Program-made: the position numbers and the translations under genes | NCBI RefSeq assembly: GCF_010119615.1 | Contig: NZ_QOVG01000001.1 | Location: 580,629 to 644,628 of the forward strand | Source of the DNA: Pseudoxanthomonas gei | GTDB taxonomy: Bacteria; Pseudomonadota; Gammaproteobacteria; Xanthomonadales; Xanthomonadaceae | Reading direction: 5' to 3' | Length of the DNA: 64,000 nucleotides | The notes under the pieces: model-generated | Told to the model about the DNA's origin: nothing | The model's database searches: none | Seen by the model: the letters and a program-made list of their open reading frames with translations, nothing else | Shown here: piece after piece, positions 47,211 to 56,114 of the stretch | Position numbering within the stretch: the stretch's first letter is position 1 | Layout: every line of letters starts with the position of its first letter

Positions 47211-47240
47211 TTGCGCGCCAATACCGGCCTGGGCTAAGGT
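47211..47240 (+). promoter_or_regulatory. Candidate promoter of the exported protein gene
   Basis: -35 TTGCGC and -10 TAAGGT are 18 nt apart. A leader of about 125 nt would follow. Weak match, no supporting data. Confidence 0.35.
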
Positions 47241-47372
47241 CAGGGCAGTCCGGCGGTGTGGGAAGGCCCGCCGGACGGTACCCACGGGCACCGCGTGCCG
47301 CACTCTGGCGCCCGTGGCATCTGCAACCGGCCAACCTGGCCGTACGCACTGCGCGACGGCCTTTCAGGGGAA

Positions 47373-47843
47373 ATGTCCATGATCAAGAGTCTGTATCTGC
47401 TTGCTGCGTTGCTGGGCCTGCCCGCCGCCGCCCTGGCCCAGCAGGCGCCATCACGATGCCCACCCCTGCCCGCCAGCTCCGGCCTGCAATGGACCGAGAA
47501 GGTGGGCAATGGCTTCCTGGCCTGCAAGGCCCTCTCCGCGGACAATCGCCAGTCACTCAACGTGATGCTGACCTCGCGCGACCCCGACCTGCACCTGAGC
47601 CGGTCGCAGCGTGCGGAAGCGGGCCGGTTCTCCGGCGAATCGCTGCACTGGTACGTTCCAGAGCTTGCCGGCAGCCAGGATGCAGCTGCTTCACGCAGGA
47701 TCACCGTGGTCAAGCTGGGCAAGGACCAGTACGCGCAGGTCTGGGTCGACGCTGCTTCAGCCGAGGACCTGGCCCGCCTGCAGACCCTGGCCGGACAGCT
47801 GGACGCAAGCGCGGGCGCCAGCTACCTGGTCTCCGGGCAGTAG
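47373..47843 (+). CDS. Exported protein of unknown function
   Basis: A 156-aa protein starting MSMIKSLYLLAALLGLP. Residues 1-22 are a signal peptide with cleavage after ALAQQ. The mature part has three Cys (RCPPLP, LACKAL) and no recognised domain; the pattern SLNVMLTSRDPDLHLSRSQR is of no known family to me. Ends VSGQ. It is preceded by a candidate promoter and followed by a strong terminator, so it is a single-gene unit. Confidence 0.72.
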   Translation: MSMIKSLYLLAALLGLPAAALAQQAPSRCPPLPASSGLQWTEKVGNGFLACKALSADNRQSLNVMLTSRDPDLHLSRSQRAEAGRFSGESLHWYVPELAGSQDAAASRRITVVKLGKDQYAQVWVDAASAEDLARLQTLAGQLDASAGASYLVSGQ

Positions 47844-47862
47844 GCTTAGGCGCACCCAAAGG

Positions 47863-47890
47863 AAAGCCGGGCATTGCCCGGCTTTTTTTT
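47863..47890 (+). terminator. Terminator after the exported protein gene
   Basis: Stem AAGCCGGGC/GCCCGGCTT with loop ATT, followed by six more T. Also usable on the opposite strand for the convergent pirin gene (A run on the left is short). Confidence 0.9.
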
Positions 47891-47925
47891 GCGCGGCAAC
47901 GCGGGCGCCATGCCCCAGTTGTTGC

Positions 47926-48789
47926 TCAGAAGCACCCTTCCTGGAAATCCACGAACGCCTGCATCAGTTCCTGCCGTGTATTCATGACGAAGGGACCATG
48001 CCGCATCACCGGCTCGCCCAGGGGCCGGCCTGCGACCACGATCAGGCGTGCAGGCTGCTGTCCCGCACGCAGCTGCAACAGCTCGCCGCCGCCCAGCACC
48101 GCCATTTCCTGCACGTCCAGCGCGCGCGCGTCTTCGCCCTCGCCCACGGTCACCGCACCTTCGAACACATAGGCGAAGGCGTTGTGGCCCACGGGCAGCC
48201 GGTACTCCCAGGACTTGCCGGCCTGCAGCGAAATGTCCAGGTACAGCGGATCGGTGGCGGGCTGCACGATCGGTCCCACCACCGCGTCGACGACGCCGGC
48301 GATCACCTTCACTTCCACGCCAGGCGCGGGCGCGGCGACTGGAATGAACTCGGGCGCGAACTCCTGGTATTTCGGGTCGGTCATCTTGTCGCGCGCCGGC
48401 AGGTTCACCCACAGCTGGAAGCCGCGCATGCGGCCCGATTCCTGCTCGGGCATTTCCGAATGCACCAGGCCGCGGCCCGCGGTCATCCACTGCACGCTGC
48501 CGGGGGTCAGCAGGCCTTCGTTGCCGTGGTTGTCCTTGTGGCGCATGCGCCCGTCCAGCATATAGGTCACGGTCTCGAAGCCACGATGCGGATGGCTGGG
48601 AAAACCGGCGATGTAGTCCTCGGCGCGGTCGGTGCCGAACTCGTCCAGCAGCAGGAACGGATCCAGTTCCGGCAGCTCGGGCCCGCCGATGACGCGGGTC
48701 AGCTTGACGCCGGCGCCATCGGACGTGGCGCGGCCGCGGATCTTGCGGGCGATGCGTGCAGGCGTAATGGATGTGGCGGACGTGTTCAT
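47926..48789 (-). CDS. Pirin family protein (YhhW-like)
   Basis: A 287-aa pirin, distinct from the first. The metal-binding HPHRGFETVTYMLDG (HPHRG), DNHGNEGLLTPGSVQWMTAGRGLVHSE and the second cupin (YRLPVGHNAFAYVFEGAVTVGEGED) are clear; this form is close to the quercetinase-like YhhW group. Start ATG before NTSATSITPARIARK. Lone gene, convergent with the exported protein gene. Confidence 0.88.
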   Translation of the reverse strand: MNTSATSITPARIARKIRGRATSDGAGVKLTRVIGGPELPELDPFLLLDEFGTDRAEDYIAGFPSHPHRGFETVTYMLDGRMRHKDNHGNEGLLTPGSVQWMTAGRGLVHSEMPEQESGRMRGFQLWVNLPARDKMTDPKYQEFAPEFIPVAAPAPGVEVKVIAGVVDAVVGPIVQPATDPLYLDISLQAGKSWEYRLPVGHNAFAYVFEGAVTVGEGEDARALDVQEMAVLGGGELLQLRAGQQPARLIVVAGRPLGEPVMRHGPFVMNTRQELMQAFVDFQEGCF

Positions 48790-48890
48790 GGCATCTCCTT
48801 TTCGATAGTCGGAAGATGGCACCAGCAAGGCACTATCGGAACACTGCCCCACGCAACCGTCCGTTCCATCGACGGCGGTGCCTGCAGGAC

Positions 48891-48988
48891 CCTGCAGGAG
48901 CTGCGTAAGCTGCGACCAGAACCTGTCGGCCTGCGCTGAAACGGTCCTAGCGCTTCCTGTCCGCGGTCGCAGCTTGCGCAGCTCCTAC
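48891..48988. repeat. REP pair of the GTAGGAGCTGCGCAAGCTGCGACC type
   Basis: Left arm CAGGAGCTGCGTAAGCTGCG and right arm CGCAGCTTGCGCAGCTCC, about 48 nt apart in inverted orientation; the right end reads CTCCTAC, i.e. a GTAG head on the other strand. It is a third sequence class of the same architecture as the 32.6-kb elements. It lies just after the aldehyde dehydrogenase stop. Confidence 0.8.
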
Positions 48989-49000
48989 AAAACCGAGGGC

Positions 49001-50362
49001 TCAGGCCACGTAGACGGACTTGATGTTCATGAATTCGTGGATGCCGTGTTCGGCCAGTTCACGTCCGAATCCGGAGCGCTTGCTGCCGCCGAACGGCAGG
49101 CGCACGTCGCTCTTGACCACCGAATTGACGAAGGCCGCCCCGCACTGCAACTGGCGCGCTACCCGGTTGCCGCGTTCGCTGTCGCCGGTCCAGACGCTGC
49201 CGCCCAGGCCGAAGCTGGTGTCGTTGGCGACCCGGATGGCCTCGGCCTCGTCGCGGACCCTCAGGATGCTGGCGACGGGGCCGAACAACTCCTCGTCATA
49301 TGCCGCCATGCCGGGCGCCACCTGGTCGAGGATGGAAGCCGGATAGCCCGCATGCGATGCGTCCGGCTCGCAACCCAGCAGTGGCTTGGCACCTTTGGCG
49401 ATGCTGGCCTGCACCTGTTTGTGCAGCTCGTCGCGCAGGTCCTGCCGTGCCATCGGCGCCAGTGTGGTCGCCTCGTCGTTGGGATCGCCGAGCCGCAACT
49501 TCGATGCAGCCTCGGTGAAACGCTGCACGAAGACGTCGGCGATCGCATCGACCACGATGAAGCGCTTGGCGGCGATGCAGGTCTGGCCGACGTTGCCGAA
49601 ACGCGATGCCACCGCGCCGGCGACGGTCTTCTCAATGTCGGCATCCTCCAGCACAACGAACGCGTCGCTGCCGCCCAGTTCCATCACGCACTTCTTCAAC
49701 TGGTCGCCGGCGTTGGCGGCGATCGAGCGCCCCGCCCGTTCGCTGCCGGTCAGGGTGACCGCGGCGATGCGTTTGTCACGTAGCACTTCGGCAGCCTGGT
49801 CGTTGTCGATGTGCACCACCGCAAACACGCCAGCGGGCACGCCCGCATCGCGCAGCACCTCGGCTATCAGGTCCGCGCAACGCGGCACGTTGCTGGCGTG
49901 CTTGAGGACCGCCACGTTGCCGGCCATCAGGGCCGGCGCGAGGAAACGGAATACCTGCCAGATCGGGAAATTCCACGGCATCACCGCCAGCACGCAGCCA
50001 ATCGGCTCGAAGCGCACGTAGCTGTTGCTGCCGTCGGTGGCGATGGGCTGGTCCTGCAGGTACCGGGCGGCGTTGTCGGCGTAGTAGTCGCAGGCATCCG
50101 CGCACTTTCCCACTTCGGCCAGCGCCTCCTTGCGCAGCTTTCCCATTTCGGCGGTCATGGTCTTCTGGATATCGTCGCGCCGCATGCGCAGTTGCGCGCC
50201 TGTCTTGCGCAGCAGATCACCGCGCTCTTCAAGCGGACGCGCTGCCCACGCGGGGAACGCCGAGGCCGAGGCCGCGAGAATGGACTCGACGGCCGCAGCA
50301 TCCATCAGCTCCAGGGTGTACTCCACCTCGCCGGTGGCGGGATTGACGGTTTCGACGGTCAT
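49001..50362 (-). CDS. sad: NAD(P)-dependent succinate semialdehyde dehydrogenase, Sad-like
   Basis: A 453-aa aldehyde dehydrogenase. Catalytic Cys is C262 in FGNVGQTCIAAKR; the general base Glu is in MELGGSDAFVVL and the NAD loop in VTLTGSERAGRSIA. Closest by eye to E. coli Sad (YneI), same length and the same C262 position, which oxidises succinate semialdehyde to succinate with NAD. In this window it stands next to the polyamine transport and catabolism genes, 184 nt after potI, fitting the step after GABA transamination. Some ambiguity remains with other semialdehyde dehydrogenases. Confidence 0.85.
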   Translation of the reverse strand: MTVETVNPATGEVEYTLELMDAAAVESILAASASAFPAWAARPLEERGDLLRKTGAQLRMRRDDIQKTMTAEMGKLRKEALAEVGKCADACDYYADNAARYLQDQPIATDGSNSYVRFEPIGCVLAVMPWNFPIWQVFRFLAPALMAGNVAVLKHASNVPRCADLIAEVLRDAGVPAGVFAVVHIDNDQAAEVLRDKRIAAVTLTGSERAGRSIAANAGDQLKKCVMELGGSDAFVVLEDADIEKTVAGAVASRFGNVGQTCIAAKRFIVVDAIADVFVQRFTEAASKLRLGDPNDEATTLAPMARQDLRDELHKQVQASIAKGAKPLLGCEPDASHAGYPASILDQVAPGMAAYDEELFGPVASILRVRDEAEAIRVANDTSFGLGGSVWTGDSERGNRVARQLQCGAAFVNSVVKSDVRLPFGGSKRSGFGRELAEHGIHEFMNIKSVYVA

Positions 50363-50546
50363 GGGAATCTGTGGCTCAACGAGGGATGATTATTGTGGCA
50401 GGGAGCTTTGGAGCGAGGAGTGAGGGGAGAGCAGTCAGGCGTGAGTCGTTAGTTGAGCGCAAGAACCTGCCACTGATATGCAACTTCGCAATTGAGTGGA
50501 AAAAAACAACCCGGAAATCGACCAATTCCCCACGCCTCACGCCGCC

Positions 50547-51389
50547 TCACCCGTTGTCCTGCACCGCCAGCTGCATGTCGCGCTGCCTGCGCTTGTCCTC
50601 GCGGTACATCAGCCACCAGGCCACGAAGGCGCCGGCGGATACCACCACGATCATGATCGTGGCCAGCGCATTGACCTGCGGATTGAGGCCGCGCCGGGCC
50701 GAGGAGAAGATCACCATGGGCAAGGTGGTCGAGCTGGGGCCGGAGACGAAGCTCGCCACCACCACGTCGTCCAGCGACAGGGTGAAGGCCAGCAGCCAGC
50801 CGGAGACGATGGCCGGCGCGATGATCGGCAAGGTGATCAGGAAGAAGACCTTGACCCGGTTCGCGCCCAGGTCCATCGCCGCTTCCTCCAGAGACTTGTC
50901 CAGTTCGGCCATGCGCGAGGACAGCACCACGGTGACGAAGGCCAGGGTGAAGGTGACGTGCGCGATCCAGATCGACAACACCCCGCGCGGCGCCAGGCCG
51001 ATCAGGCTGCCCAGCGACATGAACAGCATCAGGATCGACAGGCCCAGGATCACTTCGGGCATCACCAGCGGTGCGGTGATCAGCGCGCCGAACAGGGTCT
51101 TGCCGGGAAAGCGCCGCATCCGCGTCATCACCAGCGCGGCCAGCGTGCCCAGCACCACCGACGCGGTCGCGGTCCAGAACGCGATCTTGATGCTGATCCA
51201 CGCCGCGCCCAGCATCTGGTCGTTCTGCAACAGCTTGCCGTACCACTTCAGCGAGAACCCGGACCACACCGTGGCCAGCTTGTTCTCGTTGAACGAATAG
51301 AACATCAGCACCAGGATCGGCAGGTACAGGAAGGCAAACCCGAGGCCCAGGATCACCCAGGTGGGCCAGCGCCTGGCCAGGCTGCTCAT
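50547..51389 (-). CDS. potI: Putrescine/polyamine ABC transporter permease PotI
   Basis: PotI, 280 aa, six membrane segments (for example WPTWVILGLGFAFLYLPILVLM at the N-terminus). The EAA loop is in MAELDKSLEEAAMDLGANRVKVFFLIT, which docks the ATPase. Its start overlaps the potH stop by 4 nt. It forms the membrane channel with PotH. Ends the pot operon. Confidence 0.94.
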   Translation of the reverse strand: MSSLARRWPTWVILGLGFAFLYLPILVLMFYSFNENKLATVWSGFSLKWYGKLLQNDQMLGAAWISIKIAFWTATASVVLGTLAALVMTRMRRFPGKTLFGALITAPLVMPEVILGLSILMLFMSLGSLIGLAPRGVLSIWIAHVTFTLAFVTVVLSSRMAELDKSLEEAAMDLGANRVKVFFLITLPIIAPAIVSGWLLAFTLSLDDVVVASFVSGPSSTTLPMVIFSSARRGLNPQVNALATIMIVVVSAGAFVAWWLMYREDKRRQRDMQLAVQDNG

Positions 51390-52342
51390 GTCAGCCTCCC
51401 TTCGATCTCGCGCTGTTGCACGCGGTTGAAGATCAGGATCGGCACCATCAGCAGCAACAGCATCACGATGGCGACCGCCGAGGCCGTCGGCCAGTCACGG
51501 TTGTTGAAGAACTCGTTCCACAGCACCCGCCCGATCATCAGCGTGTCGGGGCCGCCGAGCAGCTCGGGGATAACGAACTCTCCCACCGCCGGGATCATCA
51601 CCAGCATGCAGCCGGCGATGATGCCGGCCCGGGACAGCGGCAGGGTGATCTTCAGGAACGCCTTCCACGGCTTGGCGCCGAGGTCGTAGGCGGCTTCCAG
51701 CAGGCGCTGGTCGTGTTTGACCAGGTTGGTGTAAAGCGGCAGCACCATGAAAGGCAGGTAGCAGTAGACGATGCCGATGTAGGCGGCGGTGGGCGTGTTG
51801 GAGATCTGCAGCGGTTCACTGATCAGGTGCAGTCCCAGCAGAACGTCGTTGAGCAGGCCGTTGGGCTTGAGGATGCCGATCCAGGCATAGACCCGGATCA
51901 GGAACGAGGTCCACGACGGCAGGACCACCAGCATCATGGCGATGTTGCGCGCCGAAGGCGGCAGCCTGGCGATCACGTAGGCCATGGGGTAGCCGATCAG
52001 CAAGGCCAGCAGGGTGGATATCGCGGCGATCTTGATCGAGCTGAGATAGGCCTGAACGTACTGCGAATCGGTGAACAGGCCGATGTAGTTGGTCAGGTTC
52101 AACTTCAGCGATACCGCGTTGTCGACGAACTCCAGGATCGGCGTGTACGGCGGCATGGCGATGGCCAGCCGGGAAAACGAGATCTTCAGCACGATCAGGA
52201 ACGGGATCGCGAAGAACACCAGCAGCCACAGGTAGGGCACCGAGATCACCGCCCAGCGCGGGTGCGGGAATATCCTCCGCAGCAGCCTGCCGCCTGCCGA
52301 CGAGCGCCCGGACAGCCTGTTCCTGAGCGTCGCAGTGTTCAT
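51386..52342 (-). CDS. potH: Putrescine/polyamine ABC transporter permease PotH
   Basis: PotH, 318 aa, six membrane segments. The EAA loop is QRLLEAAYDLGAKPWKAFLK. The segment AVGEFVIPELLGGPDTLMIG is the PotB/PotH-type signature. The ATG overlaps the potG stop by 4 nt (ATGA), and the stop overlaps the potI start in the same way, so the three are translated together. Confidence 0.94.
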   Translation of the reverse strand: MNTATLRNRLSGRSSAGGRLLRRIFPHPRWAVISVPYLWLLVFFAIPFLIVLKISFSRLAIAMPPYTPILEFVDNAVSLKLNLTNYIGLFTDSQYVQAYLSSIKIAAISTLLALLIGYPMAYVIARLPPSARNIAMMLVVLPSWTSFLIRVYAWIGILKPNGLLNDVLLGLHLISEPLQISNTPTAAYIGIVYCYLPFMVLPLYTNLVKHDQRLLEAAYDLGAKPWKAFLKITLPLSRAGIIAGCMLVMIPAVGEFVIPELLGGPDTLMIGRVLWNEFFNNRDWPTASAVAIVMLLLLMVPILIFNRVQQREIEGRLT

Positions 52343-53475
52343 GAGGTCAGCACCACGCCTTCGTTGTCGCCCCACGACACCCAGACCTCGTCGCCCCAGG
52401 TCATGCCTTCGCTGGCCCAGCGCTGCTGGTTGGCGAAGTTGGCCATGAACTTGTAGCCGCTGGGCAGGCGCACGTGGAACACCGAGTGGCTGCCGAAATA
52501 GGCGATGTCCTCGATCTTGCCGCGGGCCTTGTTGTATTGCTGGGTAGGCTCTTCCTTGCTGATGTTGACCTTTTCCGGGCGCACGCCGAACGACACCTCC
52601 TGGCCCTCGAAGCCGGAAATGCCATGGCCCACGTAGATGGCGGCATCCAGCGCAGGGGTGACGATGGTGACGTAGTCGGCCATGTCCTCCTCGACCTTGC
52701 CCTCGAACATGTTGACCGAACCGATGAACCCCGCGGCGAAGCGGCTGGTCGGCGATTCGTAGATCTCGTCGGGCGTGCCGACCTGGCGGATGCGCCCCGA
52801 ATCCATCAGTGCGATGCGCGTGGCCATGGTCATGGCCTCTTCCTGGTCATGGGTGACCATCACGCAGGTGACGCCCGAGGTCTCGATGATGTTGACCAGC
52901 TCCAGCTGCATCTGCGAGCGCAGCTTCTTGTCCAGCGCCCCCATCGGCTCGTCCAGCAACAACAGCTTCGGCCCCTTGGCCAGTGAACGGGCCAGGGCCA
53001 CACGTTGCTGCTGGCCGCCCGACAGCTGGTGCGGCTTGCGCTTGGCCAGCTTGCCCAGTTGCACCAGCGCCAGCATTTCCTCGACCCGCTTGCGTATCGC
53101 TTCCTTGGACAATCCATCCTGCTTCAGGCCGAACGCGATGTTCTGCTCCACGGTCATATGCGGGAACAGCGCGTACGACTGGAACATCATGTTGATCGGA
53201 CGCTCGTAGGGCGGCAGGTCGTTCATGACCTGGCCGTCCAGGTAGATCTTGCCGGAGGTGGGTTTCTCGAACCCGCCCAGGCAGCGCAGCAGGGTCGACT
53301 TGCCACAGCCGGAACCACCGAGCAGGGCGAATATCTCGCCCTTGCGGATCGACAGGTCGGTGTCTTCCACCGCCACGAAACCGTCGAATTCCTTGCGCAC
53401 GTCGACGATGCGCAGGTAACCGTCGGTCCCGGCCTTGCCGTTCTGCATCGTCCCGTTCAACTGCTCTGTCGCCAT
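52339..53475 (-). CDS. potG: Putrescine/polyamine ABC transporter ATPase PotG
   Basis: PotG, 378 aa. Walker A GGSGCGKST at 53-61, signature LSGGQQQR at 151-158, Walker B LLLLDEP at 171-177, then a C-terminal regulatory TOBE-like domain (SFGVRPEKVNISKEE). It powers uptake through PotHI. Starts 159 nt after the potF copy 1 stop; the gap contains a large inverted repeat. Confidence 0.95.
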   Translation of the reverse strand: MATEQLNGTMQNGKAGTDGYLRIVDVRKEFDGFVAVEDTDLSIRKGEIFALLGGSGCGKSTLLRCLGGFEKPTSGKIYLDGQVMNDLPPYERPINMMFQSYALFPHMTVEQNIAFGLKQDGLSKEAIRKRVEEMLALVQLGKLAKRKPHQLSGGQQQRVALARSLAKGPKLLLLDEPMGALDKKLRSQMQLELVNIIETSGVTCVMVTHDQEEAMTMATRIALMDSGRIRQVGTPDEIYESPTSRFAAGFIGSVNMFEGKVEEDMADYVTIVTPALDAAIYVGHGISGFEGQEVSFGVRPEKVNISKEEPTQQYNKARGKIEDIAYFGSHSVFHVRLPSGYKFMANFANQQRWASEGMTWGDEVWVSWGDNEGVVLTS

Positions 53476-53492
53476 GCGCGTTCCCGTCGAGT

Positions 53493-53618
53493 GGTGAAGT
53501 CGCCCGCACCGCGGGCTGCCAAGGGTGAAGCCGGCGGCGATGCCGCCTGCAAGTTGAAGCGAAAACGGAGCACCACGGTCCTCTTGGCTCTTGGCAGCGC
53601 CAACGGCGCGACTTCACC
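53493..53618. repeat. Nested inverted repeat between potF copy 1 and potG
   Basis: Outer arms GGTGAAGTCGC and GCGACTTCACC (53493-53503, 53608-53618), inner arms GGCTGCCAAG and CTTGGCAGC (53514-53523, 53590-53598) are colinear, so a long imperfect stem can form. It could slow transcription or protect the potF message and so set the usual excess of binding protein over ATPase. Confidence 0.6.
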
Positions 53619-53634
53619 CTTTACCGCCGCCTGC

Positions 53635-54768
53635 TTACTTGCCGGTCTTCAATTCCGTCCAGATCCGCGTGTACAGCTTGTCCACCTCGGGCGGGATGAT
53701 CGCGAAAGTGAAGAGCTTGGCCGCGACTTCCGGCGGCGGATAGATGGTCGGATCGCCGGTGATGCTCTTCTCGATCAGCGGCAGCGACTTGGGAATGGCG
53801 TTGGGATAGCTGATGAAGTTGGAGTTGTTCGCCATCACCTGCGGGTCAAGCAGGTAGTTGATGAAAGCATAGGCGCTGTCGAGGTTCTTGGCATCCTTGG
53901 GGATGGCCAGCATGTCGAACCACTGGGGCGCGCCTTCCTTGGGGATGGAATAGGCGATGTGCACGCCATTGTCGGCTTCATCGGCACGGTCACGCGCCTG
54001 GATGATGTCGCCGGACCAGCCGACCACCAGGCAGATGTCGCCATTGGCCAATGCGTCGATGTATTGCGAGGAATGGAAGTTGCTGATGTAGGGGCGGATC
54101 TTCTTCAGCAGCGCGGCGGCCTTCTGGATCACCGCCGGGTCGGTGCTGTTGGGGTCCTCGCCCAGGTAGTTCAGGGTGATCGGGATCAGCTCGGAAGGCG
54201 TGTCCAGGAACGTGACCCCGCAATCCTTGAGCCTGGAAATGTTTTCCGGCTTGAACACCAGGTCCAGGCTGCGGGTCACGTCGGTGTTGCCGAATACAGC
54301 CTTGACCTTGTCGATGTTGTAGCCGATGCCGGTGGTTCCCCACATGTAGGGGATGGCGTACTTGTTGCCGGGGTCCTGCGACTCCAGCTTCTTCATGATC
54401 ACCGGGTCGAGGTTGGCGTAGTTGGGGACCTTGGATTTGTCCAGCGGCAGGAACACGCCGGCCTGGATCTGGCGGCCGAGGAAGTTCATGGTCGGCACGA
54501 CCACGTCGTAGCCGCTGCTGCCGGCCAGCAACTTGGTCTCCAGCACTTCATTGCTGTCGAACACGTCGTAGGTGACCTTGATCCCGGTCGCCTTCTCGAA
54601 GTTCGGGATGGTGTCCTCGGCGATGTAGTCGGACCAGTTGTAGACGTTGACGACCTTGTCGTCGCCGCCTGCGGCTGCGGCCTTGTCCGGCGCCCCGTCC
54701 TTGTCCCCGCACGCGGCCAGCGTGAAGAGCGTCATTGCAGTCAACACAGCTCGCAGTTTCATCTTCAT
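53635..54768 (-). CDS. potF: Polyamine ABC transporter substrate-binding protein PotF, copy 1
   Basis: A 377-aa PotF/PotD-type binding protein. The lipobox TLAACG puts the lipidated Cys at 20, so it is likely an inner-membrane lipoprotein rather than the free periplasmic E. coli form. The polyamine pocket opening VYNWSDYIAEDTIPNF, FLGRQIQAGVFLPLDKSK and WGTTGIGYNIDKVKAVF are present, and the C-terminal YPPPEVAAKLFTF follows. It shares most of its length with copy 2 just upstream but differs in many residues, e.g. KVPNYANLDPVIMKKLESQ. Start MKMKLRAVLTAMTLF. Confidence 0.93.
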   Translation of the reverse strand: MKMKLRAVLTAMTLFTLAACGDKDGAPDKAAAAGGDDKVVNVYNWSDYIAEDTIPNFEKATGIKVTYDVFDSNEVLETKLLAGSSGYDVVVPTMNFLGRQIQAGVFLPLDKSKVPNYANLDPVIMKKLESQDPGNKYAIPYMWGTTGIGYNIDKVKAVFGNTDVTRSLDLVFKPENISRLKDCGVTFLDTPSELIPITLNYLGEDPNSTDPAVIQKAAALLKKIRPYISNFHSSQYIDALANGDICLVVGWSGDIIQARDRADEADNGVHIAYSIPKEGAPQWFDMLAIPKDAKNLDSAYAFINYLLDPQVMANNSNFISYPNAIPKSLPLIEKSITGDPTIYPPPEVAAKLFTFAIIPPEVDKLYTRIWTELKTGK

Positions 54769-54805
54769 CTCCCCATGGCCCATGCGGCCGGTTGTATTGA
54801 TGCGC

Positions 54806-54867
54806 CCTGCGGCAGTGCCGCGGACGCGCGTGCTTGCGTTCTTCCCTGCATCCTCAACTGCCGCAGG
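54806..54867. repeat. Inverted repeat between the two potF copies
   Basis: CCTGCGGCAG (54806-54815) and its exact reverse complement CTGCCGCAGG (54858-54867) can form a ten-base-pair stem with a 42-nt loop, located 50 nt after the end of copy 2. No U-run follows. Confidence 0.55.
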
Positions 54868-54916
54868 CCTCCAGGCCCGCTTCAACAATGCGTCAGCACC
54901 TGTTTTCCGAAGTGGC

Positions 54917-56056
54917 CTACTTGCCGGTCTTGAGCTCGGTCCAGGTGCGGGTGTAAAGGCGGTCGATCTCGGGCGGCAGCACCGCGAAGGTGAACAACTT
55001 GGCATCGACCTCCGGCGGCGGGTAGATGGTGGGATCGCCAGTGATGGCAGCATCCACCAACGGCCTGGATTTGGGCACAGCGTTGGGATAGGTCACGAAA
55101 TTGGTGTTGGCCGCCGCCACTTCCGGCCTCAGCAGGTAGTTGATGAAGGCGTAGGCGTTGTCCGCATTCTTGGCATCCTTCGGGATGGCCAGCATGTCGA
55201 ACCACTGGGGGGCGCCTTCTTTGGGGATCGAATAGGCGATCTTCACTCCGTTGTCCGCCTCGGCCGCGCGGTCGCGGGCCTGGATGACATCACCGGACCA
55301 TCCCACCACCACGCAGATGTCGCCGTTGGCCAGGTCATCGATGTACGAGGAGGAATGGAAGTTGCGGATGTAGGGGCGCACCTTCTTCAGCAAGGCCGCC
55401 GCCTTGCCGATCACCGCCGGGTCGAAGCTGTGCGGGTCTTCGCCCAGGTAATTGAGCGCGATGGGGATCAGTTCCGACGGCGTGTCCAGCACGGTGATGC
55501 CGCAGTCCTTGAGCTTGGTTGCGTTCTCGGGCTTGAAGACCATGTCCCAGCTGGACGCCGCCTCGGTGCTGCCGAAGATCTCCTTGATCTTGTCGACGTT
55601 GTAGCCGATGCCGCTGGTACCCCACAGGTAGGGCACGGCGAACTTGTTGCCCGGGTCCTGCAGCGCGATGCGCTTGAGCATCAGCGGGTCGACGTTGGCC
55701 AGGTTGGGAATCTTCGACTTGTCCAGTGGCAGGAATACCCCCGCCTGGATCTGCCTGCCCAGGAAACTCAGCGAAGGCACCACCAGGTCGTAGCCGCTGG
55801 CGCCGGCCAGCAGCTTGGTCTCGACCATTTCATCGCTGTCGAAGACGTCATAGGTGACCTTGATGCCGGTGGCCTTCTCGAAGTCGGGAATGGTGTCCTC
55901 GGCAATGTAGTCCGACCAGTTGTAGACGTTCAGGGTCTTGCCCGCGGCGCCGTCCTTGCCGGCCGCACCACCCTTGTCGCCATCGCCACCGCCACCGCAT
56001 GCTGCCAGCACGCCCAGTGCAGCCAACGCCGTCAGTACCTGCAGTTTCCTGTTCAT
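54917..56056 (-). CDS. potF: Polyamine ABC transporter substrate-binding protein PotF, copy 2
   Basis: A 379-aa binding protein, lipobox VLAACGGG with Cys at 20, then a Gly/Lys-rich linker. VYNWSDYIAEDTIPDFEK, FLGRQIQAGVFLPLDKSK and WGTSGIGYNVDKIKEIF match copy 1; differences lie in PNLANVDPLMLKRIALQ and ITGDPTIYPPPEVDAKLF. Start MNRKLQVLTALAALG with AGGAG 7 nt ahead. It is the first pot gene after the aminotransferase (58 nt gap). Two binding proteins may select putrescine and spermidine separately, as SpuD and SpuE do in Pseudomonas. Confidence 0.93.
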   Translation of the reverse strand: MNRKLQVLTALAALGVLAACGGGGDGDKGGAAGKDGAAGKTLNVYNWSDYIAEDTIPDFEKATGIKVTYDVFDSDEMVETKLLAGASGYDLVVPSLSFLGRQIQAGVFLPLDKSKIPNLANVDPLMLKRIALQDPGNKFAVPYLWGTSGIGYNVDKIKEIFGSTEAASSWDMVFKPENATKLKDCGITVLDTPSELIPIALNYLGEDPHSFDPAVIGKAAALLKKVRPYIRNFHSSSYIDDLANGDICVVVGWSGDVIQARDRAAEADNGVKIAYSIPKEGAPQWFDMLAIPKDAKNADNAYAFINYLLRPEVAAANTNFVTYPNAVPKSRPLVDAAITGDPTIYPPPEVDAKLFTFAVLPPEIDRLYTRTWTELKTGK

Positions 56057-56114
56057 CGGCGTTCTCCTGGTTGTTCCATCGTCTTTCCGGATCGGCTTGG
56101 CGCAATGGCGGGTC

